In this document: piece by piece, positions 8,919-17,850 of the stretch | How positions within the stretch are numbered: position 1 is the stretch's first letter | Layout of the letters: every line of letters starts with the position of its first letter | NCBI GenBank assembly: GCA_016938175.1 | Contig: JAFGVE010000018.1 | Location: 1 to 44,448, forward strand | Source: Campylobacterales bacterium | GTDB lineage: Bacteria > Campylobacterota > Campylobacteria > Campylobacterales > Sulfurimonadaceae | Reading direction: 5' to 3' | Length of the DNA stretch: 44,448 nt | Program-made: the position numbers and the translations under genes | Notes under the pieces: generated by a model | The model's database searches: none | The model's input: only the letters and a program-made list of their open reading frames with translations | Told to the model about the DNA's origin: nothing

Positions 8919-11546
8919 CTATGCCTTTAGAGAGTTCATTTGTTCAAGTACTTTTTCTCTTTTTGACTCAGCTTCTGCAAGTGCTTCACGATTTTTTACA
9001 AGTACATCTTCAGGAGCATTTGCGACAAATTTTTCATTGTTTAGCATACCACTAAGTTTTCCAATCTCTTTTTGGAGTTTTTCGTCTTGCTTTTCTAGTT
9101 TAGTAATAATAGAACTTAAGTCAATAGAATCTGTAGGAATAAAAGTTTCACATTTATCTGAGATGTCACTTACTGCATTTTCTATTTTTGTGTCTGTAAA
9201 GAGTACATTGTCAACTTTTGCAAGTTTAGAGATAAAAGGAAGCATCATTGTTTTGTCTTCTTCACTAACACCATCAAGTTTTACATATGCTTGTTCGATT
9301 TTTTGGTTTGCTAAATCTACAAGAACTTTTGCACGTCTAATAGATACAATAGCATCCATAATAATTTCAAAAGTCTCTTCCTCTTTACGCTGTTTTGTTT
9401 TTGATGGATACTTCATGAGCATGATGGATTCGCCATCTTCTAAAGAGCTTCCACTGAGTTCATGATAGAGATGTTCTGTGATGAACGGCATAAATGGATG
9501 TAAAAGTTTCATAGCTTCTTTAAAAATTGCTCCAAGCTCTACAACAGAAGCTTTGTCTGCTTTACTTAGCTCAATACCCCAGTCACAAAATTCATTCCAG
9601 ATAAACTTATAAATAATGAGTGCGGCATCATTAAATTTATACTCATCAAGCGCAGTACGAACCTCTTTTGTAGCAAAGTTTAAACGTGATACCATATATT
9701 TTCCAAGTGGAGTATCAACACAAAAACCTGCCATATCTGGAAAAGTCTCTACATTCATCTGTAAATATTTTGAAGCGTTATAGAGCTTATTTGTAAAGTT
9801 TCTGTTCAGCTCTAGCTTCTCTTCGCTCATACGAATATCACGTCCTTGTGCTGCAGAGATAGCAAGTGTAAAGCGTAAAATATCAGCTGAGTATTTATTT
9901 ACCATGTCAAGTGGATCGATTACATTTCCCTTAGACTTTGACATTTTTTGTCCATGCTCATCACGTACAAGAGCATGCAGATAAATGTGGTTAAATGGAA
10001 GTTCACCTAAAAAGTTTTCACCCATCATCATCATTCTCGCAACCCAAAAGAAAAGAATGTCAAAACCTGTGATAAGTAAAGAATTAGGGTAAAACTCTTT
10101 CATGTCCTCTGACTTGTAGAGCTTATCCATTTCTACATCACCATTACCCCAACCAAGTGTCGAAAATGGCCAAAGAGCAGATGAAAACCATGTATCGAGG
10201 ACATCAGGGTCTTGAGTGATATTTTTAGAAGCACACTTAGGACATGCTGCAGGCGAATCTTCAGTTGATGCAAATTCGTGATCACAATCTCCACAGTAAA
10301 ATACTGGAATTTGATGCCCCCACCATAATTGACGCGAGATACACCAGTCACGAAGTTCACCCATCCATGAATTATATGAGTTAATCCAGTGTGGAGGAAA
10401 AAACTTTGCCTCACCGGCATTTGTTTTTGCTATAGATTTATCAGCTACTTCACTACGTACAAACCACTGTTTTGAAATATATGGTTCAACCACATTTTTA
10501 CATCTGTAACAGTGTCCAACTTGGTGTTTATGCTCTTCTATTTTTGTGATGAAACCTTCATCTTGTAAACGTTTTACAATAGTTTCACGAGCTTCTAAAC
10601 GCTCTAGACCTTTAAATTCACCAGCATAGTCATTTAAAATTCCACTTTCGTCAAATACCGTAATGAATTCTAAATTATGACGTTTACCTACTTCGTAGTC
10701 ATTTTGGTCATGTGCGGGAGTTACTTTTACAACACCAGTTCCAAACTCCATATCAACATGTTCATCAGCGATTATGTTGATTTCTCTCTCTAAAAGTGGG
10801 AGTTTTACTTTTTTTCCAATAAGTGTTTTATAACGCTCATCTTCTGGGTGTACCATAATGGCAGTATCACCAAAATAAGTCTCTGGTCTGGTTGTTGCAA
10901 CTTCTAAAGAGCCACTTCCATCACTAAATGGATAGTTCATATAGTAGAATTTTCCATCATGCTCTTCATGTTCTACTTCAATGTCAGAGAGTGCACCGTC
11001 ATGTGTACACCAGTTAACCATATAGTTTCCACGTACTATAAGGCCATCATTGTAAAGTTTGATAAAGGCCTCTTTAACAGATTTTTGAAGACCTTCATCC
11101 ATTGTAAAACGTTCTCTCTCCCATGCAGGTGAAACACCCATTTTACGGAGTTGTTCTGTCATTATCCCTGCGGATTCTTCTTTCCATTTCCATGCACGGT
11201 CTAAAAAAGCCTCACGGCCAATCGCTTCTTTTGTCGTACCTTCTGCTAAAAGTTGCTTCTCTACAACATTTTGCGTTGCAATACCTGCATGGTCAGTACC
11301 TGGTTGCCAGAGTGTTCTATATCCGTCCATACGTTTGTAGCGAGTGATAATGTCTTGAAGTGTAAACGTGAGAGCATGTCCAATATGTAAACGACCAGTT
11401 ACGTTTGGAGGAGGCATCATGATTGAGAAGTTTTTTCCTTCTTCTTGAATAGATTTGTTTGAGTCTATTTCAAAGTATCTGCGTTCTTCCCAAAGTTTAT
11501 AGTATGTACTTTCAGTTTCTTGTGGATTATATTTATCTGCTGACAT
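8919..11546 (-). CDS. valS: Valyl-tRNA synthetase
   Basis: 875 residues. It charges tRNA-Val with valine in the cytosol. It is a class Ia synthetase with HIGH motif HIGH at residues 54-57 inside PPPNVTGRLHIGHAL, an editing (CP1) domain (TTRPETYFGDTA), KMSKS at 534-538, an anticodon-binding domain and a C-terminal coiled coil (SSIITKLEKQDEKLQKEIGK) typical of ValRS. Two CxxC pairs near residues 420-440 (CGDCDHE, CPKCASK) suggest a zinc ribbon. A TATAAT box lies about 40 bases upstream. tRNA-Val is encoded at the left edge of the same window. Confidence 0.98.
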   Translation of the reverse strand: MSADKYNPQETESTYYKLWEERRYFEIDSNKSIQEEGKNFSIMMPPPNVTGRLHIGHALTFTLQDIITRYKRMDGYRTLWQPGTDHAGIATQNVVEKQLLAEGTTKEAIGREAFLDRAWKWKEESAGIMTEQLRKMGVSPAWERERFTMDEGLQKSVKEAFIKLYNDGLIVRGNYMVNWCTHDGALSDIEVEHEEHDGKFYYMNYPFSDGSGSLEVATTRPETYFGDTAIMVHPEDERYKTLIGKKVKLPLLEREINIIADEHVDMEFGTGVVKVTPAHDQNDYEVGKRHNLEFITVFDESGILNDYAGEFKGLERLEARETIVKRLQDEGFITKIEEHKHQVGHCYRCKNVVEPYISKQWFVRSEVADKSIAKTNAGEAKFFPPHWINSYNSWMGELRDWCISRQLWWGHQIPVFYCGDCDHEFASTEDSPAACPKCASKNITQDPDVLDTWFSSALWPFSTLGWGNGDVEMDKLYKSEDMKEFYPNSLLITGFDILFFWVARMMMMGENFLGELPFNHIYLHALVRDEHGQKMSKSKGNVIDPLDMVNKYSADILRFTLAISAAQGRDIRMSEEKLELNRNFTNKLYNASKYLQMNVETFPDMAGFCVDTPLGKYMVSRLNFATKEVRTALDEYKFNDAALIIYKFIWNEFCDWGIELSKADKASVVELGAIFKEAMKLLHPFMPFITEHLYHELSGSSLEDGESIMLMKYPSKTKQRKEEETFEIIMDAIVSIRRAKVLVDLANQKIEQAYVKLDGVSEEDKTMMLPFISKLAKVDNVLFTDTKIENAVSDISDKCETFIPTDSIDLSSIITKLEKQDEKLQKEIGKLSGMLNNEKFVANAPEDVLVKNREALAEAESKREKVLEQMNSLKA

Positions 11547-11584
11547 AAATCGCTGCCTTAATTATCTAGTATAAAAATTTCGCG

Positions 11585-11590
11585 ATTATA
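11585..11590 (-). promoter_or_regulatory. Sigma-70 -10 box for valS
   Basis: On the minus strand it reads TATAAT followed by CGCG. It predicts a start near 11578, about 32 bases before the valS ATG. The same TAtAATCGCG string occurs before yebC and, as TAAAATCGCG, before argG. Confidence 0.6.
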
Positions 11591-11613
11591 TCTAAGATGT
11601 GGTAAGTGTATGC

Positions 11614-12435
11614 TTATATACTTTTGATTCGGTTTTTAATTACAATTTTATCTTCATACATATTTCTATCAGCAGACTCTAGAACTTCTGTGCAGACTTC
11701 GTTTGAATTAAAACCTTGTAGTCCAAAGGAGAAACTGACTGTAAAAAAATGTTGATTTGCTTTGAATTTTTTCTTGAGTATGTCTTCTCTAGTGTTCGTC
11801 ATAATAGTATGAACATGCTTTTCTGATAAAGTGTCCGGAAACATAATGATAAACTCATCTCCACCGTAACGAACAACAGGATATCCTATTTTTAAAAACT
11901 CTCCTGCTAAAAAAACAAGTACTTTATCACCGATAACATGACCATATGTGTCATTTATCTCTTTAAAATAATTAAGATCAATGAGGGCAAGAACACCTGT
12001 ACGTTTACTTACGTTTGATTGGTTTTTGATGTAGTTATCGTGAAGCCATTTCCTATTAAATGTATTTGTCAGCATATCTTTGTACATCGTTTCTTTAAGC
12101 TTTTCAATCTCTTCTCTGAGTACTTGAATCTCTTGTAAAACTTCATTAAGAATAGTCTCATCTTTTTCTCTTATGGCACTAATGGCACGTGAGGTAGAAT
12201 TACTTAATCGAAGTGCATTATCGGATGTTTTTGCTTGAAGTGTAGTGAGGTTGCCACACTCTTTTTCTATGATTTGGAGTGCATTTTTTTCCTCATCGTT
12301 AAGTACAAGCTGATGTTTTTTTGCTAACTCTGAAAAAAGAGAGGTAAAAACTGTCGGTGTAACAATTGCAAGGTCATCCATTGATGACTTTATCTCATGT
12401 GTAATGACTTGTAAAAGTTGGTTCTGTTCTTCCAT
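11614..12435 (-). CDS. GGDEF-domain diguanylate cyclase
   Basis: 273 residues with no signal peptide or membrane helix. Residues 1-105 are mostly helical, with a coiled coil just before the catalytic domain (EVLQEIQVLREEIEKLKE), and probably form a dimerising sensory part that is not recognised. Residues about 115-270 form the GGDEF domain with NTFNRKWL, DLNYFKEINDTYGH and an intact RYGGDEF, so c-di-GMP synthesis is plausible. No RxxD inhibitory site precedes the motif. AAAGGAG sits six to seven bases before the ATG. It follows the ThiF-like gene by 21 bases and may end that operon. Confidence 0.9.
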   Translation of the reverse strand: MEEQNQLLQVITHEIKSSMDDLAIVTPTVFTSLFSELAKKHQLVLNDEEKNALQIIEKECGNLTTLQAKTSDNALRLSNSTSRAISAIREKDETILNEVLQEIQVLREEIEKLKETMYKDMLTNTFNRKWLHDNYIKNQSNVSKRTGVLALIDLNYFKEINDTYGHVIGDKVLVFLAGEFLKIGYPVVRYGGDEFIIMFPDTLSEKHVHTIMTNTREDILKKKFKANQHFFTVSFSFGLQGFNSNEVCTEVLESADRNMYEDKIVIKNRIKSI

Positions 12436-12456
12436 GACTTTCTCCTTTGAGAAAAT

Positions 12457-13131
12457 TTAACTTGCCTCTGGTAATCCAAACTTTTGAGTTATTAACTCAC
12501 CTTCTTCATTAAAAAAAATATAGTATAACATATCTTTTTTCACATTGAGTCCAGCTAAATATCGTAGGGCTAAGTTTGCTTGAAGAGATGCTATATGCAT
12601 AACAATCGGAGCAGCTATCCCAGCAGGTGTTTTTTGAACAATTTTAAAAGCATCAGAAAATGATGAGTTTTCAATAAAACAGACTTGACCGTGAAAGGCT
12701 TCTACACTTCCATAAATCCACGGAGTATTTGTCTTTTTTGCATAGGTATTGATATCTCCACGTGTTGGTAAGTTGTCCGTTGCATCAATAATGAGATCAA
12801 CTTCAATTCCTTTTTGACTCCATGTGGCAAAATCACATTCATGAGGAATTGCTTTAACGTAAGGGCAACGCTTTTCTATGATTTTTGCACTTATCTGAGC
12901 TTTGTTCTTTCCTTCATCACCCACTTTAAATGCGACTTGTCGATGTATGTTATGTAGGCTTACTTCATCAAAATCTATCATGTGGATTTCACCGATACCA
13001 CTTGCTCCAAGTGCAAATGCTAATGAAGAACCAAGCCCTCCAGAACCAATTATGGCAATTCTTTTACTTTGGAGAGCTTGTTGAGTTTCCTCTCCCCAAA
13101 GTTGTACCTGTCTGTGAAAGTATTGCATCAT
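12457..13131 (-). CDS. ThiF/MoeB/HesA family E1-like adenylyltransferase
   Basis: 224 residues. Rossmann ATP-binding core with GSGGLGSS near residue 29, acidic IDFDEV, Arg in NIHRQ, Lys in GKNKAQ and DATDN near residue 117. These are the residues used to adenylate the C-terminal glycine of a ubiquitin-like sulfur carrier such as ThiS or MoaD. The zinc-binding CxxC pairs and the usual crossover cysteine of MoeB/ThiF are absent: the only cysteines are in KRCPYV, HECDF and QVCFI. It is slightly shorter than MoeB. A thiamine, molybdopterin or other sulfur-transfer role cannot be decided here. Its ATG overlaps the stop of the upstream nitrilase-like gene. Confidence 0.88.
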   Translation of the reverse strand: MMQYFHRQVQLWGEETQQALQSKRIAIIGSGGLGSSLAFALGASGIGEIHMIDFDEVSLHNIHRQVAFKVGDEGKNKAQISAKIIEKRCPYVKAIPHECDFATWSQKGIEVDLIIDATDNLPTRGDINTYAKKTNTPWIYGSVEAFHGQVCFIENSSFSDAFKIVQKTPAGIAAPIVMHIASLQANLALRYLAGLNVKKDMLYYIFFNEEGELITQKFGLPEAS

Positions 13132-13925
13132 GATTTTATCCTTTTATTATATGCTTCTTTAAATCCCCAAGAACGTCTCGAGTCGAGAACAGCAGAGTGA
13201 CTCATATCTACTATCATTAATTCTTCTTTATTCCCTAGGTGGCTCAGAAGTTCTCCATCAGGTGAAAAGAGAGTTGAATCACCGTAAAATTTCCATTCAT
13301 ACTCTTTATCTTTGTATTTACCGATACGATTTGCTCTTAAAATATAGCAGTTGTTTGTAAATGCTCGTGTGGCAAGAATCATCTTCCAACGTTCATATGA
13401 ATCAAATGTTCCAATACTTGGTACTAAAATACAGTCAATTTTTTTAAAACGCAACTTCTCAAAAATTGTATCGAAATGAATTTCAAAGCCACAAATGATT
13501 GCACATTTAAATCCATCAACTTTAAATATAAGAGGCGTTTGAATAGGTGCTATTTCATTAGCATAAAATTTTTCTTCATTCCAGTGTGCATAGTTTATGA
13601 GAAGTTGTTGATTATAGTAAGAGGTTGAAGATGGTGAAAATTTAACAACACTTTTATATATTTTTCCTTTTTTTACAAGTAGGAGAGGAGCTACAATTGT
13701 TATATTGTATGTAGTGGAGAGTTCTTTAAGGATTTTTGTTTGATGTGTAGCTTGTTCACGTATCATACTGATACTCATGTTTTCAAGCTCTTTAAAGAAT
13801 GGATTGAGTACATATTCACCGAGTAAAAGAAGTTTTACACCTTTTTTACTCGCAATGCGTATATGATTGTAAAGCTTTGTTGAACTCACTCCTTGAGAGT
13901 TGAGTTGCAGAACTGCGGCTCTCAT
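13128..13925 (-). CDS. Carbon-nitrogen hydrolase (nitrilase) superfamily protein, catalytic Lys apparently replaced
   Basis: 265 residues, typical for the superfamily. The catalytic Glu is seen as E37 in LLLGEYVL and the nucleophile as C145 in CAIICGFEIHF. The expected Y-x-K-x-x-L segment reads YNQQLL (104-109), so the Lys of the Glu-Lys-Cys triad appears to be Gln. The flanking WNEEKFY has a lysine at 119 that could be an alternative. Amide or nitrile hydrolysis is therefore not assured, and the substrate is unknown. It overlaps xseB upstream and the ThiF-like gene downstream by four bases each, a tight operon. Confidence 0.82.
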   Translation of the reverse strand: MRAAVLQLNSQGVSSTKLYNHIRIASKKGVKLLLLGEYVLNPFFKELENMSISMIREQATHQTKILKELSTTYNITIVAPLLLVKKGKIYKSVVKFSPSSTSYYNQQLLINYAHWNEEKFYANEIAPIQTPLIFKVDGFKCAIICGFEIHFDTIFEKLRFKKIDCILVPSIGTFDSYERWKMILATRAFTNNCYILRANRIGKYKDKEYEWKFYGDSTLFSPDGELLSHLGNKEELMIVDMSHSAVLDSRRSWGFKEAYNKRIKS

Positions 13926-14116
13926 TTTTCAGATTTAATTTCTTGAATTTTGAGTACTGCTTCTTCAAGCATCTTTTGTGCATCTTGGAGTTCTTTCATT
14001 CCAGTTTCATAAGCTTTTAGACTGTTTTCTAAAGTAATCTCTGGGTTCATGAGTGTCTCTAAAATTGTTTTTGCATTTTCAAGTTTTTCTTCAAAGCTTT
14101 GCTCTTTTTTACTCAT
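13922..14116 (-). CDS. xseB: Exodeoxyribonuclease VII small subunit
   Basis: 64 residues from the ATG at 14116 (MSKKEQSFEEKL); an upstream in-frame start at 14143 would add nine residues lying inside metX. XseB is a small helical protein that binds the large subunit XseA to make exonuclease VII, which degrades single-stranded DNA. The pattern FEEKLENAKTILETLMNPEITLENSLKAYE, seen as SFEEKLENAK then LENSLKAYETGM, matches the family. The start shares ATGAGTAA with the metX stop, suggesting translational coupling. xseA is not in the window. Confidence 0.9.
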   Translation of the reverse strand: MSKKEQSFEEKLENAKTILETLMNPEITLENSLKAYETGMKELQDAQKMLEEAVLKIQEIKSEK

Positions 14117-15230
14117 TGAGTGCCTCCTTAACATAGTTATCAAACTTTTCTAGTTCAACTAAAAAAGCATCGTGTCCATAGTCACTCTCAATATCAATAT
14201 AATCATAATTAGAGTTACCAATTTTATCGAGTTCTTCTGCTATCTCTTTCATCTCAAAGTTTTTGAACAAAACATCATCTCGAAAGCTTATAAGGTAAAG
14301 TTTTGATTTGATTTTTTTTAAAGCTTCACTGAGTGAATCAAAATCTCTTGAAAGGTCGTAAATATTAATAGCTTTCGTAATATACAGATAAGAAAGTGGG
14401 TCAAACCATTTAGAAAAATTATAGCCGTTGTATTCCAAATATGATTCGACTTGAAATTTTCCAAAAAGCTCATAAAGACCATCTGTTAGTTTGTATTCAC
14501 GTCCAAACTTTTCTCTCATAGAAATATGAGAAAGAAAACTAATATGTCCGGCCATACGTCCAACTGCCATACCAGAGAGACCATTTTGCGCAATAACCTC
14601 AGGGTCATAGTACCCCTGTTGAAAGTCAGGATCTTTTAAAATTGCTTCTTGAGCTACCTTATTAAAAGCTATAGCCCATGGTTGTGTTGCATGTGTAGCT
14701 GCCATAGAGATTACTTTATCTGCAAAGTTAGGATAGTGAATCGCAAATTGAAGCGCTTGCATACCACCCATGCTCCCACCAACAATTGCATGTACTCTAT
14801 GAATATCGAGCCTATCAAAGAGTATACGTTGCGCTTTAACCATGTCTTTTACACTTACAACAGGGAATTTATAACGGTACGGTTCATGATGTGGATGTTG
14901 CATAGACATAGGACCAGTTGAGCCAAAACAACTGCCAATAACATTCGAGCATATAACAAAATATTTATCAGTATCTATGGCTTTACCAGAACCAATAAGT
15001 CCATCCCACCAGCCTGCTTTACTTTCGCCTTCATAAGTTCCTGCCGCATGATGTGAGCCTGTTAGAGCATGACAAACAACAATAACATTACTTTTATCCG
15101 CATTGAGCTCACCATAAGTTTCGTAAGCAATATCGTAAGGCTCTAAAATACGTCCACTCTCTAGATAGAGAGGGTTTGTAAAATGTGCAGTATGTGTTTG
15201 CAGGTTTAAAGGCAAGTGTGCAGGCTCCAT
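14109..15230 (-). CDS. metX: Homoserine O-acetyltransferase
   Basis: 373 residues of the alpha/beta-hydrolase fold. It acetylates homoserine with acetyl-CoA, the activation step of methionine synthesis. The nucleophile elbow is GGSMGG (Ser153), with acidic ISFRDDVLF and His353 in SDYGHDAFL completing the triad. Further family signatures are ALTGSHHAAG, WWDGLIG and GSCFGSTGP. Specificity for acetyl rather than succinyl is inferred from family resemblance. It lies 63 bases downstream of metY, whose enzyme uses its product, and overlaps xseB by eight bases. Confidence 0.95.
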   Translation of the reverse strand: MEPAHLPLNLQTHTAHFTNPLYLESGRILEPYDIAYETYGELNADKSNVIVVCHALTGSHHAAGTYEGESKAGWWDGLIGSGKAIDTDKYFVICSNVIGSCFGSTGPMSMQHPHHEPYRYKFPVVSVKDMVKAQRILFDRLDIHRVHAIVGGSMGGMQALQFAIHYPNFADKVISMAATHATQPWAIAFNKVAQEAILKDPDFQQGYYDPEVIAQNGLSGMAVGRMAGHISFLSHISMREKFGREYKLTDGLYELFGKFQVESYLEYNGYNFSKWFDPLSYLYITKAINIYDLSRDFDSLSEALKKIKSKLYLISFRDDVLFKNFEMKEIAEELDKIGNSNYDYIDIESDYGHDAFLVELEKFDNYVKEALNE

Positions 15231-15245
15231 AAATTAAGTAGTGCT

Positions 15246-15251
15246 ATTCTA
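15246..15251 (-). promoter_or_regulatory. Possible -10 box before metX
   Basis: Minus-strand TAGAAT in the 63-base gap between metY and metX. It would start transcription only about 9 bases before the metX ATG, so either the leader is very short or metX is read from the metY promoter. No SAM riboswitch or T-box fold was recognised in this gap. Confidence 0.3.
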
Positions 15252-15293
15252 GCGAAAATCCCTTAAGCTCACAAGAATAGAAAGGTGAAGAAA

Positions 15294-16559
15294 CTATACT
15301 TCCAGAGCTTGTTTCATATCTACAATAAGGTCATGCGCAGACTCTAATCCACATGAAATACGGATAAGTCCTGCCGGAACACCACAGGCTTGTAGCTCTT
15401 CACTAGAGAGTTGCTGGTGTGTCGTTGAAGCAGGGTGTGTGATAATAGATTTAGAATCACCAATATTAACTACTAATGAATAGAGCTTTGTAGCATTTAC
15501 GATTTTTGTAGCTTCTTCTAAAGATGCGACTTCAAAGCTTAGAAGTCCACTTGCATTTCCATCCATAAAGTATTTTTGTGCATTTTTATAATTTTGGTTA
15601 CTTTTGAGTCCAGGATAATTTACTTTAAGAACTTTTGGATGTGATTCTAAAAATTCGGCTAAAGCTAAAGCATTTTTCGAATGTTCTTTAATACGAAGTG
15701 GTAAAGTCTCTAAACCTTGAATAAAGAGCCAAGAGTTAAATGGGGAACTTACGGCTCCTAAATCTCTAAGAAGAGCAAGCCTTGCTCTAAGTGTATAAGG
15801 TGGAAGTGGTACATCAATATATACAAGACCGTGGTATGAAGGATCTGGTTCATTAAAGTGAGCATATCTAGTGTTGTTTTTAAGTTTTTCCACTAAATTG
15901 TTACGTTCAACTAAAATACCTCCAATGGCAAGTCCTTGGCCAGTTGTATATTTTGAAGCACTATGAACTGTAATATCAATACCATGTTCAAGTGGACGAC
16001 ATAAAACTGGAGTCGCCACTGTATTATCTACAACAGTTAAAATGCCATGTCTATTTGCAATTGTTGCTATTGCTTCAATATCTGCAACATCAATACTTGG
16101 ATTTGTTAATGATTCAAAAAATATTACTTTTGTTTTTTCATCTATTAATGATTCTATTTCACTGGGATTTTGAACATCAAAAAAACGTGCTTCAATACCA
16201 AAACGTTTCAATGTATGAGCATTTAGAGTAAGACTACCCCCATAGAGTTGCTTAGCACATACAATATTATCTCCTGCCTCAGCAGCATTAATAATTGCAA
16301 AAAAGATTGCACTCATACCACTTGATGTTGCAAGTGCAGCAACACCTCCTTCTAAGGCAGCAAAACGTTTTTCAAAAACGTCAGTAGTCGGATTATTTAA
16401 ACGTGTATATATATTCCCTAACTCTTTAAGAGCAAAGAGATTTGCAGCATGTTCAACATCACGAAATTCGTAAGCTGTTGACATGTAAATTGGTACTGCC
16501 ATTGTTCCTTGCGAGTCTTTTTCATATCCTGCATGCAGAGCTTGTGTTTGTAAATCCAT
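15294..16559 (-). CDS. metY: O-acetylhomoserine sulfhydrylase
   Basis: 421 residues. A PLP enzyme of the Cys/Met metabolism family that makes homocysteine from O-acetylhomoserine and sulfide. The PLP lysine is Lys203 in SASKYTTGQG. Other signatures are the N-terminal QTQALHAGYEKD, YTRLNNPTTDVFEKR and the C-terminal THPASTTHQQLS. Length and the Gly after the PLP Thr pair fit MetY rather than the shorter MetB/MetC. Direct sulfide assimilation would suit a sulfur-rich habitat. It follows an unrecognised gene by 16 bases. Confidence 0.93.
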   Translation of the reverse strand: MDLQTQALHAGYEKDSQGTMAVPIYMSTAYEFRDVEHAANLFALKELGNIYTRLNNPTTDVFEKRFAALEGGVAALATSSGMSAIFFAIINAAEAGDNIVCAKQLYGGSLTLNAHTLKRFGIEARFFDVQNPSEIESLIDEKTKVIFFESLTNPSIDVADIEAIATIANRHGILTVVDNTVATPVLCRPLEHGIDITVHSASKYTTGQGLAIGGILVERNNLVEKLKNNTRYAHFNEPDPSYHGLVYIDVPLPPYTLRARLALLRDLGAVSSPFNSWLFIQGLETLPLRIKEHSKNALALAEFLESHPKVLKVNYPGLKSNQNYKNAQKYFMDGNASGLLSFEVASLEEATKIVNATKLYSLVVNIGDSKSIITHPASTTHQQLSSEELQACGVPAGLIRISCGLESAHDLIVDMKQALEV

Positions 16560-16575
16560 TCATATTCCCTTGAGT

Positions 16576-17070
16576 TTATTTTTTTTCTTTTGATTTTTCA
16601 GATTCATCGATTTCATGGCGTTTTTTATGGAGTGTTTCATCTTTTAGTTTTTCAAGAAACTCTAAAATATTCTCCTGATAAGCCAATGTGTCTTCGTCTT
16701 CTGTAAGTGCTAGAATAGGACGTAAAGTTTTAATATCTATTTTTTTTGCATAACGAGGAATTATTCGTAACTCTTGTTGAATATCTGCTACCAGTGTATC
16801 GATATTGAGGCCATTGTTATCACGTACTTTTTGGACTAGTTCTTTCGTTGTGAGCATTAAAAGATTTGCTCTATCTTCATCACCCTCATAAATGTGTAGC
16901 CCCAAGTCTTTGATAGTTATAAAGTTCTCTAGTCGAGAAGTTTCATCAGCAGCAACAACGAGTGCAAAAACTTTTGCACGAAATTCCAGCGAACCGTGAT
17001 GGTGTACAAAAAGTTCACGAAATGCATTAAAAAGATAGTGTTTTAGTCGAAAACCAAGTCTCATCCCCAT
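16576..17070 (-). CDS. Conserved protein of unknown function
   Basis: 164 residues, soluble and mostly helical, ending in a Lys/Glu-rich tail. Recognisable patches are FRAKVFALVVAADE near residue 30 and ENFITIKDLGLHIYEGDEDRA. The first patch is loosely like a TerB-type helical domain, but not enough for a call. It heads the metY-metX unit and is divergent from yebC. Two starts are possible: ATG 17070 (AGGA five bases ahead) and ATG 17064. Confidence 0.7.
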   Translation of the reverse strand: MGMRLGFRLKHYLFNAFRELFVHHHGSLEFRAKVFALVVAADETSRLENFITIKDLGLHIYEGDEDRANLLMLTTKELVQKVRDNNGLNIDTLVADIQQELRIIPRYAKKIDIKTLRPILALTEDEDTLAYQENILEFLEKLKDETLHKKRHEIDESEKSKEKK

Positions 17071-17082
17071 TCCTTATGCGAC

Positions 17083-17088
17083 ATTATA
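17083..17088 (-). promoter_or_regulatory. -10 box for the unknown gene and metY
   Basis: Minus-strand TATAAT. The predicted start near 17076 leaves only 6 to 12 bases of leader, so the second ATG at 17064 may be the true start, or the transcript is nearly leaderless. Confidence 0.4.
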
Positions 17089-17100
17089 CATCTAAAATGG

Positions 17101-17106
17101 TATAAT
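17101..17106 (+). promoter_or_regulatory. Sigma-70 -10 box for yebC
   Basis: TATAAT followed by CGCG, predicting a start near 17113, about 22 bases before the yebC ATG. It sits back to back with the minus-strand -10 box at 17083-17088. Confidence 0.65.
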
Positions 17107-17134
17107 CGCGCAAATTTTTACATGAGGATTTTTT

Positions 17135-17845
17135 ATGGGTAGAGCATTTGAATATAGAAAAGCGTCCAAACTTAAAAGATGGGGCGCAATGTCAAAATTG
17201 TTTCCAAAACTAGGAAAAGTGATTACAATGGCAGCAAAAGAGGGCGGACCTGACCCTGATTCAAACGCAAAACTTAGAACAGCTATATTAAATGCTAAAG
17301 CTGAAAATATGCCAAAAGATAATATTGAAGCGGCAATTAAGCGTGCTAGTGCAAAAGATTTGGCTAGTATGCTTGAAGTTAATTTTGAAGGAAAAGCTCC
17401 ACATGGTGTGTTGTTATTTATAGAGTGTGCTACAGATAATAATACAAGAACAGTTGCAAACGTGAAGAGTATACTCAATAAAAACAGTGGTGAATTACTT
17501 ACAAATGGTTCTTTAGAGTTTATGTTTTCACGTAAGGCTGTATTTGAGTTTGAACTTAAAGAGGGTATGGATTTAGAAGAGTTAGAGTTAGAGCTTATTG
17601 ATGCAGGTTTAGAAGAAATAGAAGCAGAAGATGGTGTTTGCCTTGTAACAGCTGACTATACAAGCTTTGGTACACTTAATAGTGCATTAGAAGAGATGGG
17701 TGTAGAGATGAAAAAAGCAACTTTGGAACGTATAGCAAATTCACCGATTGAAATTACTCCTGAGCAGCAACAAGATGTTGATAAAATTTTAGAGCGTCTA
17801 GAAGATGATGAGGATGTCCAAAAAGTATTTACAAATTTAGCATAA
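17135..17845 (+). CDS. yebC: YebC/PmpR family protein (translation/transcription regulator)
   Basis: 236 residues, standard family length. N-terminal signature [16 protein letters not shown], then [20 protein letters not shown] and [14 protein letters not shown]. The three-domain fold is typical, with an acidic C-terminal segment ([13 protein letters not shown]). The family was first described as DNA-binding regulators (PmpR), and more recent work links several members to relief of ribosome stalling. Which applies here is not visible. ATGAGGA precedes the ATG. yigZ starts five bases downstream. Confidence 0.95.
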   Translation: MGRAFEYRKASKLKRWGAMSKLFPKLGKVITMAAKEGGPDPDSNAKLRTAILNAKAENMPKDNIEAAIKRASAKDLASMLEVNFEGKAPHGVLLFIECATDNNTRTVANVKSILNKNSGELLTNGSLEFMFSRKAVFEFELKEGMDLEELELELIDAGLEEIEAEDGVCLVTADYTSFGTLNSALEEMGVEMKKATLERIANSPIEITPEQQQDVDKILERLEDDEDVQKVFTNLA

Positions 17846-17850
17846 GTTTT

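Noticed and set aside
15231..15293. A SAM riboswitch before metX
   Set aside because: The gap is only 63 bases and no kink-turn or multi-stem fold is visible; a simple -10 box explains it better.
16576..17070. A TerB-family tellurite resistance assignment for the unknown gene
   Set aside because: Only a short helical patch is similar and the acidic metal-site residues of TerB are not recognisable.
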